54,835 nt of DNA, taken from Acidobacteriota bacterium (GTDB taxonomy: Bacteria; Acidobacteriota; Terriglobia; Acidiferrales; UBA7541). A program made the translations under genes and the position numbers. The notes under the pieces are model-generated. The model was not told the origin of the DNA. It saw only the letters and a list, made by a program, of their open reading frames with translations, and made no database searches. Where the stretch lies: NCBI GenBank assembly GCA_003225315.1, contig QHZD01000036.1, forward strand, positions 1 to 54,835. The letters are read 5' to 3'. This document shows positions 25,453 to 35,836 of this stretch, piece by piece (positions within the stretch are counted from its first letter, which is position 1; the number at the start of each line of letters is the position of its first letter).

Positions 25453-26490
25453 ATGCGGGCAAGAATTGCTGTTGCGGGAGCAGGAATTTACGGCGCGACG
25501 GCGGCAATCCGGCTTGCCGAACAAGGCCATGACGTTCATCTCTTCGATCCTCTCGGTATTATGCGCGCCGCATCTGCCATCAATCAGTATCGTGTTCATG
25601 CCGGCTACCATTATCCGCGCAGCTCGGAAACCATCCGGGAAACGATGGAAGCTCGCGCTGAGTTCATCCAGGCCTTCAAACCGGCCATCGTCCGAAACTG
25701 CAAGCACTACTACGCCATCCCCAAAGAAGGTTCCCGGACACCTCCTGACCTATACGAAAAGGCGATGAGAGATCACGGGCTTCCTCTAAAGCCCTGCCTG
25801 CCCGATTGGATGAATTTCGATTTCATCGGTCGTTGTTACCAGGTCGACGAACACATCTACGACCCGGACGTCCTGCGAAAACTCGTTGAAAAGCGCATAG
25901 CGTCGCTCCGAATTCCCTTCGAAGACAAATCATTCACGACTGAGATGCGTCCCAAGTATGATTTCGTCGTGTGGGCTACCTACGGCTTGGACGCGAGCCG
26001 GCGCGTGTTCAAAATCGCGAAGTTCCAGGTCGCAGAGAAAATGCTGATCGAGCTTCCGCCGCCGCTGCGAGGCATCGCCTTGGTCGTCGTTGATGGCCCC
26101 TTCACCGCGTTCGATCCGTATGGCAGGTCCGGCGCAGCGCTCTTTGGCTCGGCAAAGCACACGAATCACTGGACAACCACCAATCCGGACGAACCTGTTC
26201 CGGAGCCGTACGTCGGCATTCTGAACGAGCCGGAGTTCCGGCCCGTGCCATTCACGCGGTTTGAGGCTATGCGTAAGGATTGTTGCGATACGGTTCCAGC
26301 CGCCAGGGACGCCGCGTATTTGGGGTCGCGGTTTACCCTCCGCGTCGTCGAAGACAATCCCGAGCACGACCGCAGGATCCTCTATGTCCGGGACGGAGCG
26401 CCTGGCGAAATTCACATCTTTTCAGGAAAGGTTGTGAGCGCGATCAAGGCCGCGCGCCTGGTGTGCGAAAGGATTGCCCGCGATGCCTGA
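25453..26490 (+). CDS. FAD-dependent oxidoreductase (DAO family)
   Basis: 345 residues starting at ATG 25453, chosen because AAAGGAG lies 5 bp upstream; longer readings begin without such a site. The N-terminal Rossmann motif VAGAGIYGATAAIRLAEQGHDVHLFD binds FAD, and the C-terminal part HIFSGKVVSAIKAARLV resembles the closing FAD site of D-amino-acid-oxidase-type enzymes. The substrate is unknown. The end overlaps the Gfo/Idh/MocA gene by 8 bases, so the two probably act on the same compound, perhaps an amino-sugar or sugar acid for surface glycans. Confidence 0.78.
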   Translation: MRARIAVAGAGIYGATAAIRLAEQGHDVHLFDPLGIMRAASAINQYRVHAGYHYPRSSETIRETMEARAEFIQAFKPAIVRNCKHYYAIPKEGSRTPPDLYEKAMRDHGLPLKPCLPDWMNFDFIGRCYQVDEHIYDPDVLRKLVEKRIASLRIPFEDKSFTTEMRPKYDFVVWATYGLDASRRVFKIAKFQVAEKMLIELPPPLRGIALVVVDGPFTAFDPYGRSGAALFGSAKHTNHWTTTNPDEPVPEPYVGILNEPEFRPVPFTRFEAMRKDCCDTVPAARDAAYLGSRFTLRVVEDNPEHDRRILYVRDGAPGEIHIFSGKVVSAIKAARLVCERIARDA

Positions 26491-27247
26491 AGCTACAGGG
26501 TACGTCATCCTGGGCCGGGGGCGCTGGGCTCGCAAGCTGCACCCGATCATTTCCGGTGCAGGGAGAAGCGTCGTAGCAATCGAAGAAACTAGGCAACTTC
26601 CTTCCGAAACAGAATCAGATTACATTGGCCGCCTCGCGGCAGCCATGAAATCCAGCGGGGCGCAAATCGCGTGGCTCTGCGTGGCGCCGGGTCGCCATGT
26701 GTCCTTGATGATCCGGTCGGCGATCGATGCAGGCATACACGTTATCGTCGAAAAACCCTGGTACGGTTCGAATGAGGACACGCAGAAACTACAATCGTTG
26801 GCTCGCGGACACGACCGCGTTATTGCTGTCCACTTTGAATACCTCTTCCTCGAGCAGGCGGAACAATGGAGAACGGAATTTCATCCCGGAACGGGATGCC
26901 GCTTCGGCGGACGGTTTCTCTTGAGCCGTTCCGATCGATCAGGAATTCCGGCCATCGACAACCTCGGCTCTCACTTGCTGGCGATCCGGGAATACGCGGT
27001 CCCTTCTTCCATTATTTCTGAGATTCGTTGCAGCTACGAACTCCCGGACGAGCGCCTGGTATGGATTGACAAGGGCAATCAGCGGGTCGCTTCGATCGAT
27101 CTGCTGGCGCATGGCCAGCCGATTATCCAACGCTTCATCCAAAAAGTAGAGGCCGCGCTGGATGGCGAGGCCTTTCCATTCGATCTGGAATTTGCGTTGC
27201 GTGTCGCCCGCGAGCTTCATGCGGTTCAGGGCCGGGGCGCGTCCTGA
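26483..27247 (+). CDS. Gfo/Idh/MocA-type oxidoreductase
   Basis: About 254 residues from ATG 26483 (AAAGGA about 9 bp upstream). The Rossmann part starts YVILGRGRWARKLHPII. IDAGIHVIVEKPW holds the EKP motif that places the nicotinamide and catalytic Lys in this family. At about 254 residues it is shorter than the usual 330-400, with a reduced C-terminal sheet domain. Family members oxidise or reduce sugars and cyclitols with NAD(P). It follows the FAD oxidoreductase with overlap and converges on the SqdB-like gene (5-bp gap between the two ends). Confidence 0.75.
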   Translation: MPEATGYVILGRGRWARKLHPIISGAGRSVVAIEETRQLPSETESDYIGRLAAAMKSSGAQIAWLCVAPGRHVSLMIRSAIDAGIHVIVEKPWYGSNEDTQKLQSLARGHDRVIAVHFEYLFLEQAEQWRTEFHPGTGCRFGGRFLLSRSDRSGIPAIDNLGSHLLAIREYAVPSSIISEIRCSYELPDERLVWIDKGNQRVASIDLLAHGQPIIQRFIQKVEAALDGEAFPFDLEFALRVARELHAVQGRGAS

Positions 27248-27252
27248 CGTTT

Positions 27253-28518
<1,266 letters not shown>

Positions 28519-28605
28519 TCAGGGCAAACCTATATCCGAGTATCTACGGCGATCCGAACCCCGACCCACGCTCCTTAGATGCACAACCGGGCAAGCAGGG
28601 GTACG

Positions 28606-30549
28606 CTAAAAAACTGCTGTGGACTGGACTTCCTTTTTTTTACCTGTACACCAAGGGCTTTGCAAGCTGGTTTTTGAAGCCCCTGATAAATGCGGTATCC
28701 CCTCTGCCGGACTGGTGTGTCCCAGCGCATGGTTGGTCAGTAGGACTTTGCCGCCGCTCGCCGTGACGATATGCAGATGATCTCGGCCTATCAATTCTTC
28801 GAAATGCTTAAGCTCGGATTGGTAAGCGACAAGATAATAGCGGTGCGGCTCGTACCAGAGACTTTTGAATCGCGCATCGTCGATGAAAACGTCCGGGGCG
28901 CCGGGAGCATACGATCCGTATTCAAGATTGAAGTAGCGCCCGTTCAGATTGAGGGCGTCGCGATTGGAATAGAACGTGACCGAAGAAAAAGTCCAGTAGT
29001 TATGGTTTACGATCAATTTTCCATCTGGAGACTTGAGAAGCGTTTCTACCAGTGGCCGCGACGATAGAAATGGGTCGAATACTACCAGGGCGAGACGCGC
29101 CGCATGATAAAAAAGAACCATCATCAGCGCTGCCGCCAGGAAAGAACGCAAACCAATCCATCGCGAAGTCGCAAGCGCGCCTCCGGCCAACGCGATTGCC
29201 GCGACTGCCAGTGGTAAGCGCAGATAGGCGAAGGAATCGAACGTAAGGTCCATCATGTGGCCTAGGGAGAGTGTGTAAACGCTCGGATGATGGCCGAGTG
29301 CGGAGGAGATGTCGCCCGGCGCGGGAAGATTTCGCACCAGAAAGAAAATCGTGATGCAGGCAAGCGCCGCGCAGCCGGTGATCGCCGAAAGAACGTGAGT
29401 TCCGCGCCGGATCCAATTACCGTCCTCCGCCATCGCGGAGCCGAGCAACAAGGCCATCGCCGGGTAGCAAGGCATCGAATAATATTCCTGCGTCGTGGAG
29501 AGTGTGAAAAACACCAGGATGAATCCGATCCAGCAAATCGCCAGCAGCCGCGCGCGGCCCGCCCGGTCGATAGGTTTGAACGAAAGTTTGGCGATGGCGG
29601 GAAAGTAGACGCTCCATGGAAAGAGCCACAGAAAGTGGAACAGCCAGAACCAAACCCGGGGGACGGTATTGTAATCGCGTGGATAACGCAAATTGAGAAA
29701 GCGAAGAACCTGCTCGTTGATGAAGTAAAACCAGAGGAATCCGTGGTATTCCCCCGGACCGCCGTGAAACCCAAAATAGAAATAAGGTGGATTACGGCGC
29801 GCCGCTAGAACATGCCATGGCGCTGCGACGAGAAGAGCAATGAAAAAACCGCTGATAGGCCGCAACCGCTTCCAGGTTCGCGCGACAAACGCCTGCTTGG
29901 TCAGAAAAAGATAGAGCAATCCGATGGCGATCGGAAAAATGGCGCCAATCAAACTCTTCAGCAGAACCCCAACTCCCAGGCTGGCGGCGAGAACGAAGGC
30001 CCAGAACTGCGGGTGCGGCTCTTCTTCATCGAGCGCGCGCAGAAATGCCCACATCGCCAGCATGATCGTCAAGGTAAGCATCACATCGGGAATAACGATC
30101 CGCGTAAATAAAAAAAGTCCTACACACGTGGCCATGCACAATCCCGCGCCCAAGCCTGCTCTCCGGCCGAACGCCCAGGTGCCAAACGCGCATGTCAGGC
30201 ACGCCAGTCCAATGGCGGAAAGTGCGAAGGGGATGCGCGCCGCCCAGTCATGAATGCCAAAAATCTTGAACGAGACGGCTATCGGCCAGTAAAACATGGC
30301 GGGTTTTTCGAGGAAGGCGATGCCATCGGCGCGCGGCGTCACCCAATCGCTGGACGTGACCATGTTTCTTGCGATTTGTGCCACGGCCCCGTCGACGTCG
30401 TCCATCAGCGACGGCGGCGAAACGCTGCAACCCAGGTAGATCGCTCCGGCGACCAGAGCAACGATTAGGTAAATGAGCCAGCTTTTACTTGTAAGAACGC
30501 TTGCGTCGTCGAGCTTGACGTCGCTTGTATTCGCCATCTTTTCATCCAT
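28606..30549 (-). CDS. GT39/ArnT-like membrane glycosyltransferase
   Basis: About 647 residues from ATG 30549 (ATG 30537 is an alternative). The first helix is followed by SLMDDVDGAVAQIARNMVTSSDWVTPRADGIAFLEKPAMFYW; the acidic pair is the catalytic loop of PMT/ArnT-type enzymes, and the rest of this box is their usual first periplasmic loop. About a dozen further helices and a periplasmic C-terminal domain follow. Such enzymes take a sugar from a polyprenyl-phosphate carrier and attach it to lipid A or protein on the periplasmic side. The start lies inside the end of asnB (about 85-bp overlap), which couples the genes. Confidence 0.82.
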   Translation of the reverse strand: MDEKMANTSDVKLDDASVLTSKSWLIYLIVALVAGAIYLGCSVSPPSLMDDVDGAVAQIARNMVTSSDWVTPRADGIAFLEKPAMFYWPIAVSFKIFGIHDWAARIPFALSAIGLACLTCAFGTWAFGRRAGLGAGLCMATCVGLFLFTRIVIPDVMLTLTIMLAMWAFLRALDEEEPHPQFWAFVLAASLGVGVLLKSLIGAIFPIAIGLLYLFLTKQAFVARTWKRLRPISGFFIALLVAAPWHVLAARRNPPYFYFGFHGGPGEYHGFLWFYFINEQVLRFLNLRYPRDYNTVPRVWFWLFHFLWLFPWSVYFPAIAKLSFKPIDRAGRARLLAICWIGFILVFFTLSTTQEYYSMPCYPAMALLLGSAMAEDGNWIRRGTHVLSAITGCAALACITIFFLVRNLPAPGDISSALGHHPSVYTLSLGHMMDLTFDSFAYLRLPLAVAAIALAGGALATSRWIGLRSFLAAALMMVLFYHAARLALVVFDPFLSSRPLVETLLKSPDGKLIVNHNYWTFSSVTFYSNRDALNLNGRYFNLEYGSYAPGAPDVFIDDARFKSLWYEPHRYYLVAYQSELKHFEELIGRDHLHIVTASGGKVLLTNHALGHTSPAEGIPHLSGASKTSLQSPWCTGKKKEVQSTAVF

Positions 30550-32390
30550 TGAAAGAGGATCATCAAGCCCCAAAGGTGATATCCGACATTGGCTTTTCTT
30601 TCCAGGTGCTTGGCCAAGAAGTTTTCGACGGCGCCCTCCCGGAAAAGCTGGCCATAATCCGCCATCCCTTCTCGCAAGGAATCGACCAGCATCGAGCGCA
30701 GCGGCCCGCGAAGCCATTCGTGAGCGGGAATGTCAAACCCGGTTTTCTTCCCGGCCTGAATGGAGGCTGGCAGCTTGTCTTTACGCATTTCACTCAAAAC
30801 AAGCTTTTGTTGTGAGCCACGCATCTTCAGGTGCGCGGGCAGCTTGGCCGCGAACTCCACGATGCGATGATCGAGGAACGGCGGACGAACCTCGACGGAA
30901 TGAGCCATGCTCATGCGGTCGCTCTTCACCAGGATGTCGTCGGCCAGATAATACTTCTGATCGAACCACAGAAACTTCGCCAGAGCATCCCGAGTCTTTG
31001 GCAACTCGTCGACTTCATCCAGAAGACTGTGAAACGCGGAGGGAAGAGGCTCTCGAAGCAGCGAGTGCTTTTCGTCGTCGGAGAAAGCCCCGTTCCAATA
31101 TACGTGAGCCTGTTTTGGCTCAAGCAGGCTGCCCGCGAGGAATCTCTTCAATTTGTATTCAAAGCTGATTTTCTCATCCGAAACCGGCCAGTGACGCACT
31201 CCGGCCAGCGCCGCATGCAGGAGCGCTCGCGGGACTCGCCTGGCCCACTTTGCAAGCATGTCAGCGCGGCAGGTGATGTACCCGCCGAAAAGTTCGTCGG
31301 CGCCCTCACCGCTCAGCGCGACCGTGGTCTTGGATTTGCACAATTTCGAGAGAAACCAGACCGGCAACGAACCCGCATCCGCGCTTGGCTCGTCTGAATA
31401 ATAGCCAAATTCCTCGATGGCGCCGCATAGATCTTGTGCGGGAGTTAAATCCAGTTCCTGATGGTCCGTGCCGTACTGTCGCACGGCGCGGTCGATGAAC
31501 GTTGTCTCGTCAAAACTTCTTCCGCGAAATGAAATCGAAAATGTTTTCAGTTGGGCGGTCGTGGCTTTCGACGCGTAGTGCAGAATGGTCGTCGAATCCA
31601 TCCCCCCGCTGAGCCAAATCCCCAGCGGAACATCCGAAATCATGTGCTCGCGCACGGATTGCTGCAGCAGGCTGTCGAGTTCTTCTTTTGCCGACTCCAT
31701 CGTGTAATTGGATGCGTCCGTGAAAGGAAGCTTCCAATAAGCGTCCGAAGTTATTTCTCCGTCGGTCCACTCTAGCCAGTATCCAGGCGGAAGTTTTTCG
31801 ATTCCTTCCACGAGAGTCCACGGACACGGGACATAGTTTAGTGAGAGGTAACAATCGAGGCCATGCAGGCTGAGCCGCCGTTCGATTTCCGGATGCACAA
31901 AAATGGCTTTTAGCTCCGAGCCAAAAAACAGGTCTTCCCCTTGCCGCATGATGTAAAGCGGTTTGATTCCCATGCGGTCGCGCGCCAGAACCAGGCGTCT
32001 CGTGGATTTTTTCCATAGTGCGACCGCAAACATTCCCCGCAATTTCGAAAAGCATTCCTTGTCCCACTGCATGAACGCGCGAAGAACAGTTTCCGTGTCG
32101 CAATGTGACTCGAAGCGATGTCCGAGTATTTCCAGCGCGTTTCGTATTTCGACGTAGTTGTAGATTTCGCCGTTAAATACAATTCCGAAATCGCCATCCT
32201 CGGAAAAAATCGGCTGGTTTCCGGAATCCAAGTCGATAATTTTCAGGCGCGCCGCGCCCGCCGAGAAAAGACTGGATTGAAAGACGCCTTGCTGATCCGG
32301 CCCCCGGTGAATCAGCGTCGCGGTTGCCTGGCGTATTCGCTCCGGCGGCGCACTCCAATTTTTAGTAGTGAATCCAACAATCCCGCACAA
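30465..32390 (-). CDS. asnB: asparagine synthase (glutamine-hydrolysing) type amidotransferase
   Basis: A 641-residue class II glutamine amidotransferase. The start is TTG 32390 directly followed by the catalytic Cys codon (MCGIVGF), with GAGG about 10 bp upstream. The N-terminal glutaminase domain shows RGPDQQG and FNGEIYNY. The synthetase domain has the ATP pyrophosphatase loop LSGGMDST and ALSGEGADELFGGY. Length is typical of AsnB-1 (about 600-650). Beside a methyltransferase and a GT39 gene it may serve amide formation on a surface glycan instead of free asparagine synthesis, as AsnB copies in polysaccharide loci do; this is inference. Confidence 0.88.
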   Translation of the reverse strand: MCGIVGFTTKNWSAPPERIRQATATLIHRGPDQQGVFQSSLFSAGAARLKIIDLDSGNQPIFSEDGDFGIVFNGEIYNYVEIRNALEILGHRFESHCDTETVLRAFMQWDKECFSKLRGMFAVALWKKSTRRLVLARDRMGIKPLYIMRQGEDLFFGSELKAIFVHPEIERRLSLHGLDCYLSLNYVPCPWTLVEGIEKLPPGYWLEWTDGEITSDAYWKLPFTDASNYTMESAKEELDSLLQQSVREHMISDVPLGIWLSGGMDSTTILHYASKATTAQLKTFSISFRGRSFDETTFIDRAVRQYGTDHQELDLTPAQDLCGAIEEFGYYSDEPSADAGSLPVWFLSKLCKSKTTVALSGEGADELFGGYITCRADMLAKWARRVPRALLHAALAGVRHWPVSDEKISFEYKLKRFLAGSLLEPKQAHVYWNGAFSDDEKHSLLREPLPSAFHSLLDEVDELPKTRDALAKFLWFDQKYYLADDILVKSDRMSMAHSVEVRPPFLDHRIVEFAAKLPAHLKMRGSQQKLVLSEMRKDKLPASIQAGKKTGFDIPAHEWLRGPLRSMLVDSLREGMADYGQLFREGAVENFLAKHLERKANVGYHLWGLMILFQWMKRWRIQATSSSTTQAFLQVKAGSFT

Positions 32391-32659
32391 CTCGTTGTAC
32401 CTCGCGGAGCGCCGTTCGTTCGCTAGAGCGCTCTTCAGTCATCATGATGAGCTTCGGGAGAATTGCTTTCCGCCGACTGCCACGTTCTGCAATGCACGGC
32501 TGGAAAGTGTTGCGGCGCACGAACCGGCAAAATCTGGTGGATTGCGCGCGATCCAGTCGAGCGAAATGGAAGTATGCAAAAAGTTTCGAACTCCGATTGT
32601 AGCTGTTGCCCTCGCGGAGGCGCAATGCTGATGTCCCTAGAATTTTGATTTTTTGCATG

Positions 32660-33670
32660 CTAGTCGGCAACAGCTGCTTTGCTTCGGCAGACGGTTGCAA
32701 GCCCCGTCCAACTGTATCCGCGATGCGAGCGCAGCAAGGCATCGCGGAATCCCGATGCCAGCCAGGGCCGGACTTCGTCTTCGCGCAAGTAGTAAGCCAC
32801 CGGTGTGACCAGTTGATCGAAAACGTTGGCATGTATTTCGTCGAACGGATAGTGATACAGAGCGGCAAAATAATCCCCGTACGGAAGTTTCGATGGCCCT
32901 TTTCCGTTGGCGCGCGGGCGATAGAAAAGTTTTATGACGGCCCAGAGCGCGGCAGCAGGCGGAATTGCGGCGATCCGCAGAAATGGCGCCGGCAATTTCG
33001 AAGTGATCGTTTTGCGCACCGGATCAACGTATCGCGTAATCCATTCGTTTCCTTCATGGCCGTAAACCCAGAAGGCGACACGCCCGCCTTCCCGCACTCT
33101 GGAAGCTAGACTCGCAAAACCGGCCGCAGGATCGGGCAAATGGTGCAAAACGCCGACTGAAAATGCCAAATCAAATACTGCGCGCACGGCCGGCTTAAGC
33201 AAATCGCCAATAATTACATGGGCGTTCGGGTATCGGCGCGTGTGTGCAAAAGCCACGAAGGCGCTTTCACCCAAATCCAATGACACAACCGCTCTTGCAC
33301 CATGCGAGGAGACGATTGCGGTATGGCGTCCTTTCCCGCAGCCTCCCTCGAAAACAATTTGGTCCGTGAAATCCGCAGCCGTCAGCGGGGCAACCCAGTC
33401 GAAGAATTCCTGTTCGTAGTAATCGCGAAGATCGCTCCAGCGCGTCCACTCCTCGGCAAAACGCGAAGCCGTCTTGAGTTTGACGCTGGCGAGATTTGCA
33501 GGAAGCAGAATCGGAACGCCGTTGCGAATCGCAAATTGTGAAGCGCAAGCGCGGCAAGCGACGCAGCCGCTCATGATGTGACCGTCGTCGGCGCGCGGTG
33601 AGTCGCTGCTCAAGGTTAATTCGCCCGCGCAATTGGGGCACAGGATGAAATTCAGTGCTTCGGGTCTCAT
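32660..33670 (-). CDS. class I SAM methyltransferase with zinc-ribbon N-terminus
   Basis: 336 residues. The N-terminal 55 residues hold two Cys pairs (CPNC and CRAC) like a Trm112-type zinc ribbon. The methyltransferase core starts with VFEGGCGKGRHTAIVSSHGARAVVSLDLG (SAM-binding motif I and acidic end of strand 2) and has FDLAFSVGVLHHLPDP as motif IV/post-II. The substrate is unknown; in this setting a sugar or lipid-linked glycan is plausible. It precedes asnB by 269 bp, a gap in which I see no gene. Confidence 0.8.
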   Translation of the reverse strand: MRPEALNFILCPNCAGELTLSSDSPRADDGHIMSGCVACRACASQFAIRNGVPILLPANLASVKLKTASRFAEEWTRWSDLRDYYEQEFFDWVAPLTAADFTDQIVFEGGCGKGRHTAIVSSHGARAVVSLDLGESAFVAFAHTRRYPNAHVIIGDLLKPAVRAVFDLAFSVGVLHHLPDPAAGFASLASRVREGGRVAFWVYGHEGNEWITRYVDPVRKTITSKLPAPFLRIAAIPPAAALWAVIKLFYRPRANGKGPSKLPYGDYFAALYHYPFDEIHANVFDQLVTPVAYYLREDEVRPWLASGFRDALLRSHRGYSWTGLATVCRSKAAVAD

Positions 33671-33715
33671 CTCGTTGGTGAATTTCCATGATACACCAAG
33701 CCCGACGGAGCAGTC

Positions 33716-34381
33716 TCACCGTCCGGCTGCAGGCAAGGAACGAAGCAAGGCACTCGCGCCGTTCCAAAAGATCTGGACGCCGATGCAAACAAGAAGGAAG
33801 GAAGAGAGCCGAAGGATGATGCTCATGCCGCTTTCGCCGATGATCGCGGCGAGACGATCGGCGAAAGCGTAGCAAATGTAAATGCTCACCGCGACTAGCG
33901 CGGAACCAATCACGGCGGCGAGAATCGCGAGAAAGTTGGGGCCAAGATGATGAGGCTCGTTGGCGCCGAGGGTGATGGCCATGGAAATGGAACCCGGTCC
34001 AACCGTGAGGGGAAGGGTGAGCGGGTAAAAGGCGCTGCGGAAAACATCGTCGAGATTCACTTTTTTCTGGACCTCCGCGCCGCGATCGACTTGCTCTTTG
34101 CTTTTCAGCATGGTCCAGCCATTGGAAATGACGATCAGACCGCCGCCGACCTGCACAACGGGGATGGAGATTCCAAAGAAATGCAAAATGTGGGTGCCGA
34201 TGAGGAACGAGGCGATCAGCAGAATAAAACTGTTCAGGGCGACTTGCCGCGCAAGGATGCGGCGCATCGGACAAGGATAGTCTCGCGTCAAGGCGAGAAA
34301 GACGGGGCTGCCGCCGAGGGGATTCACGATGGGAAATAGCGCGGTGAGGATGAGCAGAATACTTTTGGCGGCTTCGAGCAA
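33716..34381 (-). CDS. MarC family membrane protein
   Basis: About 221 residues from TTG 34381, chosen because a strong GGAGGA lies 6 bp upstream; the longer reading from 34468 adds 29 residues with no Shine-Dalgarno. Six predicted helices. Family boxes: LFPIVNPLGGSPVFLALT near the N-terminus and LPLTVGPGSISMAITLGA in the middle, the latter matching the second PxxxGPG-type repeat of MarC. Once linked to antibiotic resistance, MarC proteins have no settled transport function. It stands alone on the minus strand, divergent from thrC. Confidence 0.85.
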   Translation of the reverse strand: MLEAAKSILLILTALFPIVNPLGGSPVFLALTRDYPCPMRRILARQVALNSFILLIASFLIGTHILHFFGISIPVVQVGGGLIVISNGWTMLKSKEQVDRGAEVQKKVNLDDVFRSAFYPLTLPLTVGPGSISMAITLGANEPHHLGPNFLAILAAVIGSALVAVSIYICYAFADRLAAIIGESGMSIILRLSSFLLVCIGVQIFWNGASALLRSLPAAGR

Positions 34382-34528
34382 GGGGATTCCTCCGGAGGGG
34401 AGAGTATAGCCGAGGCGAAGGTCTGCCGGACCAAAAGGGTGGGAGATGTTGAATCGCCTTGGCGACATATCCTGCTCCCAACGAGGAGAAAGGAGGACAG
34501 CCAGGAATGACGGTTCCAGGAAAACGTG

Positions 34529-34553
34529 TTGACAAAAAGGCGTGTGCTAGACT
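34529..34553 (+). promoter_or_regulatory. possible thrC promoter
   Basis: A perfect -35-like TTGACA (34529-34534) is followed by TAGACT (34548-34553). The spacer is only 13 bp, which is too short for a normal sigma70 site, so one of the two may be fortuitous. If TAGACT is the -10, transcription would start almost at the GTG/ATG of thrC, giving a leaderless message. Confidence 0.3.
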
Positions 34554-34559
34554 TTCACG

Positions 34560-35762
34560 GTGATGACGAAACCGTTGAATGTTATTGAACTGGAATGTTC
34601 GGCGTGTGGGAAGAAATATGATCCGGCGACCGAGCAGCACCTTTGCACGTGCGGGAGGCCGCTCCTAGCACGCTACGACTTGATGGGAGCGAAGGCTACG
34701 CTGACGCCCGAGAATCTGAAGACGCGGCCGCGCACGCTGTGGCGCTACGCTGAGGTGCTGCCGAACGATCCGCCGGTTTCGCTGGGCGAAGGGATGACAC
34801 CCCTGGTCCATGCGAAACGCTTGTGCGCATCGATATCCATTCGTTGTCCATCGGGAGGCCTGGAGAACCTCTACGTGAAAGATGAAGGGCTGAACCCGAC
34901 GGGTTCGTTCAAAGCGCGCGGGATGACGACGGCTGTATCGCGCGCGAAACAGCTTGGAGCAAAGGCGCTGGCAGCTCCCACAGCGGGCAATGCGGGCGGG
35001 GCGCTGGCGGCTTATGCCGCGGCGGCCGGGCTCCCTGCGGTGATCGTAATGCCCGCGGATACGCCTTCGGCCAACGTGATGGAATGCCAAGCGTTCGGCG
35101 CGAAAGTGGTGAAGCTGAACGGGTTGATCTCCGATTGCGGCAAATATGTTGCCGAACACAAGGATCGCGAAGGTTGGTACGACGTGTCTACCCTCAAGGA
35201 GCCCTACCGCATCGAAGGCAAGAAGACCATGGGGTACGAGCTGTGGGAGCAGTTCGGAGGAAAACTGCCCGATGTAATTATTTATCCCACGGGAGGGGGC
35301 GTCGGGCTGATCGGCATGTGCAAAGCGTTCGACGAAATGCAGGAGATGGGCTGGATCGGAACGGAGCGGCCACGCATGGTTGCGGTCCAAGCGAAAGGTT
35401 GTGCGCCTATTGTGAGGGCGTGGGAGGCGCACGAGGATTCAGCGCAATTTTTCCAAAACGCCACGACCATTGCATCCGGACTGCGGGTCCCCGGTCCTCT
35501 CGGAGATCTTCTGATGCTCAGTATGCTTCGCCGGACAAATGGAACCGCCATAGCTGTGGCCGACAATGAGATGTTGCGCGCTGGAAGGGAACTCGCTTCG
35601 CTGGAAGGAATTTTCGGGGCTCCAGAAGGAGCCGCGACCGTGGCCGCTGCCCGCTTACTTGCCATGGCCGGGTGGATCCAACGCAGCGACAGCGTGGTGC
35701 TTTTCAACACCGGCACGGGGTACAAGTATTCGGAGGCTTGGCAGCGCGCGCTGCAAGTCTGA
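34560..35762 (+). CDS. thrC: threonine synthase
   Basis: A 400-residue PLP enzyme (GTG 34560 directly followed by ATG 34563; either may start). It converts O-phosphohomoserine to threonine. The N-terminus has a small Cys4-like zinc-ribbon (CSACGKKY ... CTCGRPL), seen in many bacterial and archaeal threonine synthases. The PLP lysine is in NPTGSFKARGM; the phosphate-binding loop is PTAGNAGGALAAYAAAAG. HFQ-like later boxes such as YPTGGGVGLIGMCKAF complete the fold. The gene is monocistronic or leads into the alanyl-tRNA editing gene 74 bp downstream. Confidence 0.92.
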   Translation: MMTKPLNVIELECSACGKKYDPATEQHLCTCGRPLLARYDLMGAKATLTPENLKTRPRTLWRYAEVLPNDPPVSLGEGMTPLVHAKRLCASISIRCPSGGLENLYVKDEGLNPTGSFKARGMTTAVSRAKQLGAKALAAPTAGNAGGALAAYAAAAGLPAVIVMPADTPSANVMECQAFGAKVVKLNGLISDCGKYVAEHKDREGWYDVSTLKEPYRIEGKKTMGYELWEQFGGKLPDVIIYPTGGGVGLIGMCKAFDEMQEMGWIGTERPRMVAVQAKGCAPIVRAWEAHEDSAQFFQNATTIASGLRVPGPLGDLLMLSMLRRTNGTAIAVADNEMLRAGRELASLEGIFGAPEGAATVAAARLLAMAGWIQRSDSVVLFNTGTGYKYSEAWQRALQV

Positions 35763-35836
35763 GCGACGGCAACGTCCCGGCTTTGCGGGGATGACGTCGC
35801 GGCCACAAAGGGGAATCCTAACGGGGAGCAAACACA

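Noticed and set aside
24223-25707. Long open frame on the minus strand (about 494 codons)
   Set aside because: It lies antisense to the HpnI-like gene and the start of the FAD oxidoreductase, both with clear motifs. Its translation is rich in His, Arg and Cys and shows no family pattern.
33267-34640. Long minus-strand open frame (about 457 codons) across the MarC and methyltransferase genes
   Set aside because: It is an out-of-frame reading of two real genes and very rich in Arg, Ser and His, with no recognisable domain.
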